A DNA stretch of 64,000 nucleotides from Bradyrhizobium sp. CCGUVB4N (GTDB lineage: Bacteria > Pseudomonadota > Alphaproteobacteria > Rhizobiales > Xanthobacteraceae): NCBI RefSeq assembly GCF_024199945.1, contig NZ_JANADP010000001.1:5332001-5396000 (forward strand), in the 5' to 3' direction. Shown here piece after piece: positions 51,750 through 61,734 of this stretch. Each line of letters starts with the position of its first letter. Position 1 is the stretch's first letter. The notes under the pieces were generated by a model. The model ran no database searches, was not told where the DNA came from, and saw nothing but the letters and a program-made list of their open reading frames with translations. The position numbers were made by a program, and so were the translations under genes.

Positions 51750-53039
51750 TCAGCCCGACAGCTCCGGCTGCCAATCCCCCAGCTTCCGCGCAGCCCCCGT
51801 GATGTCGGCGATGGTTCGAAACGCCACCGCCTCCACCATCATCCCGCGCGCGAGCCGCACGGCGCGGGCCTCGCTCACCGCCCGCACCTTCGGATCCTCG
51901 ATCAGCTCGAAATCGATGTTGTGGGCAAGGCCGAAGATGCGGCGGATGGTTTTGGCGGCGGCGAATCCGACCGTGTCGGTGAACAGGCGCTGCATGTAGG
52001 CCTGCCGCTCGGCCTCGAGGCGCATCGCGCCCTTCTCGCCGGCAAAGAGCGAGACCGGATAGGCATCGCCGCGGGCCTCCGACCGCCAGAGATCGAGGAA
52101 TTTTCGCGAAAACTCATTCCAGACCTGGTCGACCGTCTCCAGCACCCAGCCCTCGAATTCGCGGCGCTCGCCCGGCCTGCGCTCGTGGCCGGCAGAGGCG
52201 AAATAGGCCATCAGCAGATTGGCCAGCACCGCGCCGACGTCAAAACCCATCGGGCCGTAGAAGGCGAATTCGGGGTCGATCACCCGCGTCTCTGCCGACG
52301 TCACCATGATCGAGCCGGTGTGGAGATCGCCATGCAGCAGCGCTTCCGGGCTCGCCATGAATTTCAGCTTCAGCCGGGAGATCGCGACATGCAGCTCCAT
52401 GTCCTCGCGCAAGGACGCGGCCAGGCCGTCGAGATACGGCGCCGTCCAGCGGTTCTGCTCGGCGATCCTATAGGGATCGGTGAAGATCAGATCCTCGGTG
52501 ATCTTGCACAGCGCATGATTGCCGGCGAAGGCGGCGATGGCCTCCTTCTTCTCCGCGGCCGTGAGCGCGAGGTCGGAGGTGAAGAACAGCGTCCGCGCCA
52601 TGAACGTCGTGATGTCATCGACGAAGCGCGGATAGGACGTCGCAGCCACCAGCCCCTTGCGCATGATGATATGGGGCTCGAGCAGCTCCATCACCGTGAG
52701 TGCCAGCGTCTCGTTGTGGTGCAGCAAGGCCGGCACGAGGCCGGGCGCGAGCTGGGCCTGCCGGGACAGCGCGAGATATTCGTAATGGGCCCGCGACAGC
52801 GGCAGCGGCCAGCTCTCGCCGACCAGGCGAACGTAAGGCAGCGCCTGCTTCACGGCGATGCCGCCGCTGGCGCCTTTCACGATGAAGACGAGGTTGAGAT
52901 TGCCGTCGCCGACCTCGGTGATCCCCCAGGCGGCCGGCGCGCCGCCAAGCAGTGCCGCGATGTCAGGCAGGCCCGCGAGATAGTCCCGCAAGGCCGCTTC
53001 CTGAAGAATCCGGTAATCCCCCGCCTGCCCTTGCGCCAT
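51750..53039 (-). CDS. mtnK: S-methyl-5-thioribose kinase
   Basis: A 429-residue kinase of the methionine-salvage pathway, phosphorylating methylthioribose. It has the choline-kinase-like fold: EVGDGNLNLVFIVKG (nucleotide loop), ALLHGDLHTGSIMVT (catalytic loop with Asp) and RVIDPEFAFYGPMGFDVG (metal-binding segment). Length matches MtnK. The partner mtnA is not in the window. It stands between an exported protein gene and the small membrane proteins of the mce cluster, so its expression may be independent. Confidence 0.95.
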   Translation of the reverse strand: MAQGQAGDYRILQEAALRDYLAGLPDIAALLGGAPAAWGITEVGDGNLNLVFIVKGASGGIAVKQALPYVRLVGESWPLPLSRAHYEYLALSRQAQLAPGLVPALLHHNETLALTVMELLEPHIIMRKGLVAATSYPRFVDDITTFMARTLFFTSDLALTAAEKKEAIAAFAGNHALCKITEDLIFTDPYRIAEQNRWTAPYLDGLAASLREDMELHVAISRLKLKFMASPEALLHGDLHTGSIMVTSAETRVIDPEFAFYGPMGFDVGAVLANLLMAYFASAGHERRPGERREFEGWVLETVDQVWNEFSRKFLDLWRSEARGDAYPVSLFAGEKGAMRLEAERQAYMQRLFTDTVGFAAAKTIRRIFGLAHNIDFELIEDPKVRAVSEARAVRLARGMMVEAVAFRTIADITGAARKLGDWQPELSG

Positions 53040-53072
53040 GACGATCCCATCCCATGCTCGATGGCCGGATCG

Positions 53073-53420
53073 TTACTCCCGCTCCAGGAAGCTCGAGCCG
53101 ATCTCGGCCTTTCTTTTGATCGGATCGTAATCGCAATAGACGTTGTCCGCCACCAGCGTGTAGCTGGCGCTAACGGTGTATTTATCGAGCTTGACCGAGT
53201 TCAGACCGATCACCGAGGTGCTTTTTCCGCCGTTCCATTTGAACGGCGTCGAGCTCTTGGCCTGCTCGCAGGCCATCACGGCTTCGTTGAACACGTAGCC
53301 CTCGACGAACGCCTTCAGCGTTCGCGCCTGCAAGGCGATCTTCCATTCGACATAGCCAATGGCACCGAGACCGGCGACGATCAGCACCAGAAGCGCGACG
53401 ACGATCCTCTGAAAAGTCAT
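53073..53420 (-). CDS. Small membrane-anchored protein of unknown function
   Basis: A 115-residue protein with one N-terminal membrane segment (IVVALLVLIVAGLGAIGYVEW) and a soluble region with two cysteines (VMACEQAK, NVYCDYDPIKRK) that could form a disulfide outside the membrane. The start at 53420 (MTFQRI) is preferred over 53435. No family is recognised. It lies 45 nt downstream of the DUF1467 gene and 33 nt before mtnK on the same strand. Confidence 0.75.
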   Translation of the reverse strand: MTFQRIVVALLVLIVAGLGAIGYVEWKIALQARTLKAFVEGYVFNEAVMACEQAKSSTPFKWNGGKSTSVIGLNSVKLDKYTVSASYTLVADNVYCDYDPIKRKAEIGSSFLERE

Positions 53421-53465
53421 TCGTTCCCCCAACAACGACGCAACGCGAAAAATCCGGCAAAATCG

Positions 53466-53741
53466 CTAAAACGGCATCCCCATCAATTTCGACAGCCGTT
53501 CGATCGAGAGATAGCCGGCCTGATAGGCCGCGACCCCGATGCCGTAGATGATGGCCGAGATGATCGTGGTCCAGATCAGCTTGCGCTTCATGCCGGTCAG
53601 GACAGGTGCGCCGGGGTCGGTGCCGGGCGCACCGACGCCGTCCTCGTGCTGGCTGCGCACGCCGAACGGCAGCGTCAGGAACAGCGCGATCCACCAGATG
53701 ACGAAGTAGATCGCGAGCGCGGTTGAGATCTGGATGGCCAT
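53466..53741 (-). CDS. DUF1467 family small membrane protein
   Basis: A 91-residue protein with two membrane helices (ALAIYFVIWWIALFLTLPFGV and KLIWTTIISAIIYGIGVAAY), separated by the loop RSQHEDGVGAPGTDPGAP typical of alphaproteobacterial DUF1467 proteins. These are regularly encoded directly after mce, as here with a 9-nt gap. Function is unknown. Confidence 0.9.
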   Translation of the reverse strand: MAIQISTALAIYFVIWWIALFLTLPFGVRSQHEDGVGAPGTDPGAPVLTGMKRKLIWTTIISAIIYGIGVAAYQAGYLSIERLSKLMGMPF

Positions 53742-53750
53742 GGGGCGGTC

Positions 53751-54155
<405 letters not shown>

Positions 54156-54198
54156 GTTTTCTTCTCCCTCAGCGCATGATCCGAAGACCACGCTTAGT

Positions 54199-55869
54199 CT
54201 ACACTGTCAGGACGTGGACCAGACAGGGGGGCTTTTTGCCCCAATGTTCGTTGATGACGGCCCGGACGGCGCGTCGCACCGATTCCGCCAGCGCATCCGG
54301 ATCCCGGCGGCGCGCCTTCGGCAGGCCCTCGATGGTGGACATCACGGCGTCGAAGACGATGTCGTCGAACGGCTCCCCCGCCCGGTTCTTCTCGGGGATG
54401 CCGATCAGATCGACCTCGGGCTCGTCCACAAGCTCGCCCTGCGCGGTCATCGCGATGGCGACGAAGGCGCAGCCGGAGAACGCCATGCGGCGGCGCTCGA
54501 CCACGGCGCGGGACTTGGAATCCTCCAGGATGGTGCCGTCCTTGTAGAGCCGGCCCGACGGCACCTCGCCGACCACGCCGGGATCGCCGGGGCCGAGCTT
54601 GACCATATCGCCGTTGCGGACCACCAGCACGCGCGGCACGCCGGCGGCGCGCGCGAGTTTTGCGTGCTCGTTCAGGTGCAGCGCCTCGCCATGGACGGGG
54701 ATCAGCAGTTGCGGCTTCACCCAGGAGATCATGTCGCGCAGCTCGTCGCGGCGGGGATGGCCGGAAACGTGGACCAGATGATCGCGGTCGGTGAGGACCT
54801 CGACGCCCTGCAGCACCAGATTGTTGATGATCGAGCCGACGGCCTTCTCGTTGCCGGGAATGGTGCGCGAGGAGAAGATCACGCTGTCGCCGCGGTTCAG
54901 CGTGATCTCGGGATGGTCGTCATTGGCGATACGGGCCAGCGCCGCGCGGGACTCGCCCTGGCTGCCGGTGCAGAGCGCGAGCACCTTGTCCTGCGGCAGA
55001 TGGCCGTAGACCTCGGGCGAGCGGAAATTCTGGACGCCGTCGAGATAGCCGGTCTCGCGCGCGACCTGAACCACGCGCTCCATGGCGCGGCCGACCACCA
55101 CGACCTCGCGGTCGGCGGCCTTCGCGGCATCGGCGACGGCCTTGATGCGGGCGACGTTGGAGGCGAAGGTCGTGACCGCGACGCGGCCCTTGGCCGCCTT
55201 CACCAGGTCGATGATGGTGCGGGCGACCTCGGCTTCGGACGGCGAGCGGCCATCGCGCACCGCGTTGGTGGAATCGCCGATGAGAGCGAGCACGCCCTCC
55301 TCGCCGAGTTCGCGCAGCCGCTTTTCATCGGTCGGACGACCCAGCGTCGGGGTCGGATCGATCTTCCAGTCGCCGGTGTGCAGCACCACGCCGGCCTCGG
55401 TGTGGATCGCCAGCGCATGCGCTTCCGGAATCGAATGCGCGACCGGGATGAACTCGACGTTGAACGGGCCGACATCGATGCGCCCGCCTGACGGGACCAC
55501 GGTGACGGGGATCACGGGCGCATTGCGCTCGGCGGCGCATTTGGCCTCGAACAGCGCGGCGCTGAACTGCGTCGCATAGATCGGGCATTTCAGCCGCGGC
55601 CAGAGATCGATGATGGCGCCGAAATGGTCCTCATGGGCGTGGGTCAGCACCAGGCCCATCAGGTTCTTGCGTTCCTTCTCCAGGAAGCTGATGTCCGGCA
55701 TGATCAAATCGATGCCGGGCAGATGCTCCTCGTCGCCGAAGGAGACGCCGAGATCGACCGCCAGCCAGGAACGCTGGTGGCGGTTGCCGAGGCCGTAGAT
55801 CGACAGGTTCATGCCGATCTCGCCGACGCCGCCGAGCGGCGCAAAAACCAGTTCGTCGGGTCTCGCCAT
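54199..55869 (-). CDS. rnj: Ribonuclease J
   Basis: A 556-residue metallo-beta-lactamase/beta-CASP nuclease with 5'-3' exo- and endonuclease activity in RNA decay and rRNA maturation. LTHAHEDHFGAI is the metal-binding HxHxDH motif, GDSTNAVRDGRSPSEAEV and ALCTGSQGESRAALARI belong to the beta-CASP part, and LIPVHGEALHLNEHAKLA gives the late catalytic histidine. The ATG at 55869 overlaps the birA stop in a TGATG arrangement; a GTG just upstream is an alternative. It is translationally coupled to birA. Confidence 0.97.
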   Translation of the reverse strand: MARPDELVFAPLGGVGEIGMNLSIYGLGNRHQRSWLAVDLGVSFGDEEHLPGIDLIMPDISFLEKERKNLMGLVLTHAHEDHFGAIIDLWPRLKCPIYATQFSAALFEAKCAAERNAPVIPVTVVPSGGRIDVGPFNVEFIPVAHSIPEAHALAIHTEAGVVLHTGDWKIDPTPTLGRPTDEKRLRELGEEGVLALIGDSTNAVRDGRSPSEAEVARTIIDLVKAAKGRVAVTTFASNVARIKAVADAAKAADREVVVVGRAMERVVQVARETGYLDGVQNFRSPEVYGHLPQDKVLALCTGSQGESRAALARIANDDHPEITLNRGDSVIFSSRTIPGNEKAVGSIINNLVLQGVEVLTDRDHLVHVSGHPRRDELRDMISWVKPQLLIPVHGEALHLNEHAKLARAAGVPRVLVVRNGDMVKLGPGDPGVVGEVPSGRLYKDGTILEDSKSRAVVERRRMAFSGCAFVAIAMTAQGELVDEPEVDLIGIPEKNRAGEPFDDIVFDAVMSTIEGLPKARRRDPDALAESVRRAVRAVINEHWGKKPPCLVHVLTV

Positions 55870-56675
55870 CACGCAGCTCCCACCGAACGGACCGGGCCAA
55901 AAAACACCTCGCCCGCGGCGATCGGCACGCGACGGCCCTCCGCGGTGCGGACGATCAGGCAGCCGGTGTCGTCGATCGTGTCAAATATACCTTCCAGCAC
56001 CTTGGTTCCCGTGTGGATCGCGATCGGCTCACCAAGGCGCGCGGCGCGCTCCAGCCAGAGCTTTCGGATCTCGGCAAAGCCACGGCCATTGTCCCAGATG
56101 CCGCGGAATTCCACCCAGGCGTCCGACAGGGCCGAGAACAGCTCTTCCGCGCTGATCTGGACGCTGAGGGCTGCCAGCGACACCGCCGGCGTCGGCGTGC
56201 CCTCGGGCGCCGCCACGATGTTGGTGCCAATGCCTGTGACGATGGCCAGGCGATCGCCGACGGCTTCGGCCTCCAGCCCGATGCCGACCAGCTTCTTGCC
56301 GTTGGCAAGGACGTCGTTCGGCCATTTCAGGGCGTATCGGGGACGGTCGGGGCCGAGCCGCAGCGCAGCCTCGAGGCTGACTTTCTCCAGCGCAGCCTCC
56401 TCGGCCAGTCCCGCGGCAAAACCGATCGTGGCAGCCACCGCTGGCGCGATGTCGAGGACTTCGAGGACGCTGGCTGCCAAATTGCCCTTCGGCGCGATCC
56501 AGGGCCGCTGACGGCGGCCGCGGCCGGCCGTCTGCTCATCCGTCACGAACCAGATCGGGCCGCGCTCGCCGGCGCGGGCCGCTTCGATGGCATCGGTATT
56601 GGTCGAGCCGGTCCGCTCCAGGGCTGCGAGCTTATAGCCCGCCGCGATTGCGCGAGGACCGAGCGCGAACCCCAT
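55869..56675 (-). CDS. birA: Biotin-[acetyl-CoA-carboxylase] ligase
   Basis: A 268-residue class I biotin protein ligase lacking the N-terminal DNA-binding domain of E. coli BirA, so it should not act as a repressor. The biotinyl-AMP loop is TDEQTAGRGRRQRPWIAPKGNLAAS, with LKWPNDVLANGKKLVGIGLE as the ligase signature. It lies 1 nt after nuoN and overlaps rnj. It attaches biotin to carboxylases such as acetyl-CoA and propionyl-CoA carboxylase, which links it functionally to mce nearby. Confidence 0.95.
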   Translation of the reverse strand: MGFALGPRAIAAGYKLAALERTGSTNTDAIEAARAGERGPIWFVTDEQTAGRGRRQRPWIAPKGNLAASVLEVLDIAPAVAATIGFAAGLAEEAALEKVSLEAALRLGPDRPRYALKWPNDVLANGKKLVGIGLEAEAVGDRLAIVTGIGTNIVAAPEGTPTPAVSLAALSVQISAEELFSALSDAWVEFRGIWDNGRGFAEIRKLWLERAARLGEPIAIHTGTKVLEGIFDTIDDTGCLIVRTAEGRRVPIAAGEVFFGPVRSVGAA

Positions 56676-56676
56676 C

Positions 56677-58113
56677 CTAGAACAGCGATTTTGCGGCGGC
56701 GGAGGCGACGTTCACCACCGGACCCGCGAACAGCGCGAACAGAATTGTGAACAGGCCCGCAACCGCCAGCACCGTCTTGACCTCGGCGCGCATCGGATCG
56801 ATCTGGCCGGCCGGTTCGTCAAAGTACATCGTCTTGACGATAGTGAGATAATAGTAGGCGCCCACCACGCTGGAGAGCACGCCGATCACGGCGAGCGTGA
56901 ACAAATTCGCCTTGATGGCCGCGACGAAGACGTACCATTTGGCGAAGAAGCCGGCGAGTGGCGGAATGCCCGCGAGCGAGAACAGCAGCATCGCGAACAT
57001 GAAGGCGAGCAGCGGGTTGGTGCGCGACAGGCCTGCGAAGTCGCTGATCTTCTCGACGGCCTGGCCGTTACGCTTCATGGCGAGGATGACCGAGAACGAG
57101 CCGAGCGTCATCGCGACATAGATCACGATGTACATCAGCACGCCCTGCGCGCCCTCGACGGTGCCGGAGGCAAGGCCGACCAGGGCGAAGCCCATATGGC
57201 CGATCGAGGAGTACGCCATCAGGCGCTTGATGTTGCTCTGGCCGATCGCGGCGAACGAGCCCAGCGCCATCGAGGCGATCGCCACGAACACCAGGATCTG
57301 CTGCCACTGCGAGACGATGCCCGGGAATGCGGTCAGCGTGACGCGGGTGAACACGGCGAGTGCAGCGACCTTCGGCGCGGACGCGAAGAAGGCGGTGACC
57401 GGCGTCGGGGCGCCTTCGTACACGTCGGGCGTCCACATGTGGAACGGCACGGCCGAGACCTTGAAGCAGAGGCCGGCGAGCAGGAACACCAGGCCGAACA
57501 CGAGGCCGACATTCGCGGCGGTCGCAGCCGTAGCGATGCCGGCGAAGCTGACGGTGCCGGTGAAGCCGTACACCAGCGAGGAGCCGTACAGCAGCATGCC
57601 CGAGGACAGCGCGCCCAGCACAAAGTACTTCAGGCCGGCTTCGGTCGACTTGGCATTGTCGCGGTTCGAGGCCGCCACGACGTAGAGCGCGAGCGACATC
57701 AATTCGAGGCCGAGATAGAGCGAGATCAGGTCACCGGCCGAGATCAGCACCATCATGCCGAGCGTCGAGAGCAGCACCAGGATCGCGTATTCGAAGATGC
57801 GGCGCGACGGATCCGACAGGAACTCGGTCGACAGCACCAGCGTCACCGCCGAGCCGATCAGGGCCAGGATCTTCATGAAGCGGGCGAAATCGTCGACGAT
57901 GAAGCTGCCGCCGAACGTCACCTGCTTGCCGGCGGGCAGCATGTATTCGAGCACGCCGACCACGATCAGCAGCAGCACCGCGAGCGTGGTGACCGCGCTG
58001 GTGGTGCCCTGCCCGCGATAGGCGCCGAGCATCAGAAGCGCCATGGCGCCGATCGCGAGCACGATCTCGGGCAACACCGGCGCCAGTTGATAACCTGCAG
58101 TCGTAAAGCTCAT
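56677..58113 (-). CDS. nuoN: NADH-quinone oxidoreductase subunit N
   Basis: A 478-residue Mrp-antiporter-like membrane subunit of complex I with about 14 helices. DLISLYLGLELMSLALYVVAA and FLLAGLCFKVSAVPFHMWTPDVYEGAPTPVTAF contain the key lysine/glutamate positions. It is the last nuo gene in the operon, 22 nt after nuoM and 1 nt before birA. Confidence 0.97.
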   Translation of the reverse strand: MSFTTAGYQLAPVLPEIVLAIGAMALLMLGAYRGQGTTSAVTTLAVLLLIVVGVLEYMLPAGKQVTFGGSFIVDDFARFMKILALIGSAVTLVLSTEFLSDPSRRIFEYAILVLLSTLGMMVLISAGDLISLYLGLELMSLALYVVAASNRDNAKSTEAGLKYFVLGALSSGMLLYGSSLVYGFTGTVSFAGIATAATAANVGLVFGLVFLLAGLCFKVSAVPFHMWTPDVYEGAPTPVTAFFASAPKVAALAVFTRVTLTAFPGIVSQWQQILVFVAIASMALGSFAAIGQSNIKRLMAYSSIGHMGFALVGLASGTVEGAQGVLMYIVIYVAMTLGSFSVILAMKRNGQAVEKISDFAGLSRTNPLLAFMFAMLLFSLAGIPPLAGFFAKWYVFVAAIKANLFTLAVIGVLSSVVGAYYYLTIVKTMYFDEPAGQIDPMRAEVKTVLAVAGLFTILFALFAGPVVNVASAAAKSLF

Positions 58114-58135
58114 GGCGATATCCTGACCTGCCCGA

Positions 58136-59644
58136 TCACTGGAGCAGTGCGGCGGCCTTCACGGCCGTCACAGCGGTGTTGTAATTATTGACGAGTTGCT
58201 GGACCGAGGCGGCCGACATGTCGAGCACCGGCTTCGGATAGACGCCGAACAGGATCGTCAGCGCGATCAGCGGGAACAGCGTCACGCATTCACGCAGGGT
58301 GAGATCCTTCATGCTCATCAGCGTCGGCTTGACCAGCGCCCCGAACACGACCTTGCGGTAGAGCCACAGCGCGTAGCCGGCCGACAGGATCACGCCGAAG
58401 GTGGCGAAGAACGCGGTCGGGATCGAGACCTTGAAGGTGCCGAGCAGCGTCATGAACTCGCCGACGAAGCCGCTAGTGCCGGGCAAACCGACGTTCGCCA
58501 TGGTGAAGATCATGAAGGTCAACGCGTAGAGCGGCATCCGGTTGACGAGGCCGCCATAGGCCGCGATCTCGCGGGTGTGCAGGCGGTCGTAGACCACGCC
58601 GACGCAGAGGAACAGCGCGCCGGAGACGATGCCGTGCGAGATCATCTGGAACATGCCACCGGCGACGCCCTGCATGGTGCCGGCGAAGATGCCCATGGTG
58701 ACGAAGCCCATATGCGCGACCGACGAGTACGCGATCAGCTTCTTCATGTCCTCCTGCATCAACGCCACCAGCGAGGTGTAGATGATGGCAATCGCGGACA
58801 TGGTGAAGATCAGCGGCGCGAAGTCGTGCGAGGCCAGCGGGAACATCGGCAGCGAGAAGCGCAGGAAGCCGTAGCCGCCCATCTTCAGCAGGATCGCGGC
58901 CAGAACCACGGAGCCCGCAGTCGGCGCCTCGACGTGCGCGTCAGGCAACCAGGTGTGCACCGGCCACATCGGCATCTTCACCGCAAACGAGGCGAAGAAG
59001 GCCAGCCACGCCCAGGTCTGCAACGACCGCGGCACCGCGGTGTGCATCAGGGTCGGGATGTCGGTGGTGCCGCCGTTCCAGTACAGCGCCATGATGGCGA
59101 GCAGCATCAGCACCGAGCCGAGCAGCGTGTAGAGGAAGAACTTGAACGACGCGTAGACCCGGCGCGGACCGCCCCAGACGCCGATGATCAGGAACATCGG
59201 GATCAGGCCGCCTTCGAAGAACAGATAGAACAGCACGAGATCGAGCGCCGAGAAGGTGCCGATCATCAGCGTTTCCAGGATCAGGAACGCCATCATGTAT
59301 TCGCGGACGCGGTTCGAAATCGCCTTCCAGCTCGCGATGATGCAGAACGGCATGATCGCGGTGGTGAGGATCACCAGCGGCAGCGAAATGCCGTCCACGC
59401 CCATGTGGTAGGTGATGCCGGTGGCGAGCCAGCTCGCCTTCTCGACGAACTGGAAGTCCGCATTCGACGGGTCGAAGCGCATGACCAGGAGCACCGACAC
59501 CGCGAAGGTGATCAGCGTGGTCCACAGCGCGATCCAACGCGAGTTGCGCCGGGCCGCCTCGTCATCGCCACGGCTCAGGTAAACGATCAGCGCGCCGACC
59601 AGCGGCAGGAACGTCGTGACCGAAAGGATGGGCCAGGTTGTCAT
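58136..59644 (-). CDS. nuoM: NADH-quinone oxidoreductase subunit M
   Basis: A 502-residue antiporter-like complex I subunit. Family landmarks include LFYLFFEGGLIPMFLIIGVWGG, FFASFAVKMPMWPVHTWLPDAHVEAPTAGSV and KLIAYSSVAHMGFVTMGIFAG. It abuts nuoL directly and is of normal length. Confidence 0.97.
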   Translation of the reverse strand: MTTWPILSVTTFLPLVGALIVYLSRGDDEAARRNSRWIALWTTLITFAVSVLLVMRFDPSNADFQFVEKASWLATGITYHMGVDGISLPLVILTTAIMPFCIIASWKAISNRVREYMMAFLILETLMIGTFSALDLVLFYLFFEGGLIPMFLIIGVWGGPRRVYASFKFFLYTLLGSVLMLLAIMALYWNGGTTDIPTLMHTAVPRSLQTWAWLAFFASFAVKMPMWPVHTWLPDAHVEAPTAGSVVLAAILLKMGGYGFLRFSLPMFPLASHDFAPLIFTMSAIAIIYTSLVALMQEDMKKLIAYSSVAHMGFVTMGIFAGTMQGVAGGMFQMISHGIVSGALFLCVGVVYDRLHTREIAAYGGLVNRMPLYALTFMIFTMANVGLPGTSGFVGEFMTLLGTFKVSIPTAFFATFGVILSAGYALWLYRKVVFGALVKPTLMSMKDLTLRECVTLFPLIALTILFGVYPKPVLDMSAASVQQLVNNYNTAVTAVKAAALLQ

Positions 59645-61726
59645 TTACTGGCCTCCAAAGCCGAACATGAACCAGGTGATCAGGCCGGCGGCGCCGATCA
59701 GCATGGCGAATGCGTAGTGATAGAGATAGCCGGTCTGGATCTTCACGACGTTACGGGTGATGTCCAGCACGCGGGCCGAAATGCCGTCGGGACCGAAGCC
59801 GTCGATGATGAAGCCGTCGCCCTTCTTCCAGAGCTGGTAGCCGATCCACTTCGCCGGACGGACGAAGATGAAATCGTAGAGCTCGTCGAAGTACCATTTG
59901 TTGAGCAGGAACTGGTACAGCATCGGCTGCGTGTTCGCGAGCTCGACCGGGAGGTACGGCTTGCGGATGTAGAAGGTGTAGGACACCAGGAAGCCGCCGA
60001 CCATCATCACGAAGGGCAGCCAGCCCAACAGATGCGGCATGTGCTCCATATCCTCGAGGATATGCGGGTTCATCTTCACGGACTCGCGGAAGAACTCTTC
60101 CACGCCGTGAGGACCGGTGAAGAGCTCCTTGAACGGGAAGCCGGCCAGCACCGAGCCAACCGCCAGCACGCCGATCGGGATCAGCATCCAGATCGGGCTC
60201 TCATGCGCGGCCTCGTAGTGCTCCTGGTCGTGGGGCTCGCCGAAGAAGGTCTTGAACACCAGACGCCAGGAATAGAACGAGGTCAGGCCCGCGGCCACGA
60301 TCGTCATCAGATAAGCGTAGGTCGAGAACGGGTTATGCGAGGCATAGGCCGCCTCGATGATCGCGTCCTTGGAGAAGTAGCCGGCGAACAGCGGGAAGCC
60401 GGTCAGCGCCAGCGTGCCGACGGTCATCACCGCGAACGTGTACGGGATCTTCCTCCAGAGGCCACCCATGTTGCGGATGTCCTGCTCGTGGTGCATCGCG
60501 TAGATCACCGAGCCGGAGCCCAAGAACAGCAGCGCCTTGAAAAAGGCGTGCGTGAACAAATGGAACATGCCGACCGAATAGGCCCCTGCTCCCATCGCCA
60601 CGAACATGTAGCCGAGCTGCGAACAGGTCGAGTACGCAACGATGCGCTTGATGTCGTTCTGGACAAGACCGATGGTCGCGGCGAAGAACGCCGTGGTGGC
60701 ACCGAAGAACATCACGACGGCCTGGGCGTTCGGGGCGAGCTCGAACAGCGGCGACAGGCGCGCCACCATGAACACGCCGGCGGTGACCATGGTCGCGGCA
60801 TGGATCAGCGCCGACACGGGCGTCGGGCCTTCCATCGCGTCCGGCAACCAGGTGTGCAGCAGGAACTGCGCCGACTTACCCATCGCGCCCATGAACAGCA
60901 GGAGACAGGTCAGCGTCAGCGCATCGGCATGCCAGCCGAGGAAGTCGATGGTCTTGCCGGTGAGGCCGGGAGCCGCATGGAAGATGGTCTCGAAATCGGT
61001 CGAGCTGGTCAGCATGAAGATCGAGAAGATGCCGAGCGCGAAGCCGAAATCGCCGACGCGGTTGACCACGAAGGCCTTGATGGCGGCGGCGTTCGCCGAC
61101 GGCTTCTGGTACCAGAAGCCGATCAGCAGATAGCTCGCCAGACCCACGCCTTCCCAGCCGAAGAACAGCTGCACGAGGTTGTCCGCCGTCACCAGCATCA
61201 GCATGGCGAAGGTGAAGAGCGAGAGATAGCCGAAGAAGCGCGGGCGGTACGGATCCTCGTCCATGTAGCCGATGGAATAGAGGTGCACGAGCGAGGACAC
61301 CGTCGTCACCACCACCAGCATCACGGCGGTGAGCGTGTCGACGCGTAGCGACCACCAGACCTCGAGCTCGCCGGAGAAGATCCAGGGCAGAATCTGGATC
61401 CGGGCGTCGTGGCCGTTGAAGCCGACGTCGACCAGCGTCATCCAGGACAGCGCGGCCGCCACGAACAGCAGTCCGGTGGTGATCAGCTCGGCGCCGCGCG
61501 AACCGGCGGCCGCCGGCTCGACCGGACCATGGCCATGGTCGTCATGGGCGTGATCGTCGTGGCCATGATCGTCATGAGCCGCCGATGCGTGCGCATCGCC
61601 GTGACCATGATCGCCGTGATGCTCGACCTCGTCACCCGAGGGGTTGCGGGCATGCGCGCCGGCCAGGGCGATGATCCCGGCCAGAATGGCGCCCAGCAGG
61701 GGCAGGAAAACGATTGCCTGAACCAT
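59645..61726 (-). CDS. nuoL: NADH-quinone oxidoreductase subunit L with a histidine-rich loop
   Basis: A 693-residue complex I antiporter-like subunit, longer than the 613 residues of E. coli NuoL. Landmarks include LVQLFFGWEGVGLASYLLIGFW, HTWLPDAMEGPTPVSALIHAATMVTAGVFM and AYSTCSQLGYMFVA. Between the first and second membrane helices, residues 36-67 form an insertion containing 12 histidines with many aspartates (61526-61621). The C-terminal long helix region is present. The ends are otherwise standard; it abuts nuoM. Confidence 0.96.
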   Translation of the reverse strand: MVQAIVFLPLLGAILAGIIALAGAHARNPSGDEVEHHGDHGHGDAHASAAHDDHGHDDHAHDDHGHGPVEPAAAGSRGAELITTGLLFVAAALSWMTLVDVGFNGHDARIQILPWIFSGELEVWWSLRVDTLTAVMLVVVTTVSSLVHLYSIGYMDEDPYRPRFFGYLSLFTFAMLMLVTADNLVQLFFGWEGVGLASYLLIGFWYQKPSANAAAIKAFVVNRVGDFGFALGIFSIFMLTSSTDFETIFHAAPGLTGKTIDFLGWHADALTLTCLLLFMGAMGKSAQFLLHTWLPDAMEGPTPVSALIHAATMVTAGVFMVARLSPLFELAPNAQAVVMFFGATTAFFAATIGLVQNDIKRIVAYSTCSQLGYMFVAMGAGAYSVGMFHLFTHAFFKALLFLGSGSVIYAMHHEQDIRNMGGLWRKIPYTFAVMTVGTLALTGFPLFAGYFSKDAIIEAAYASHNPFSTYAYLMTIVAAGLTSFYSWRLVFKTFFGEPHDQEHYEAAHESPIWMLIPIGVLAVGSVLAGFPFKELFTGPHGVEEFFRESVKMNPHILEDMEHMPHLLGWLPFVMMVGGFLVSYTFYIRKPYLPVELANTQPMLYQFLLNKWYFDELYDFIFVRPAKWIGYQLWKKGDGFIIDGFGPDGISARVLDITRNVVKIQTGYLYHYAFAMLIGAAGLITWFMFGFGGQ

Positions 61727-61734
61727 GACTGCGC

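Noticed and set aside
58196..61348. A 1050-codon open frame antisense to nuoM and nuoL, and similar long antisense frames such as 51-1478, 29313-31250 and 33747-36221
   Set aside because: They mirror the codon bias of strongly coding GC-rich genes, have low-complexity Arg/His/Asp-rich translations, no ribosome-binding site and no recognisable domain.
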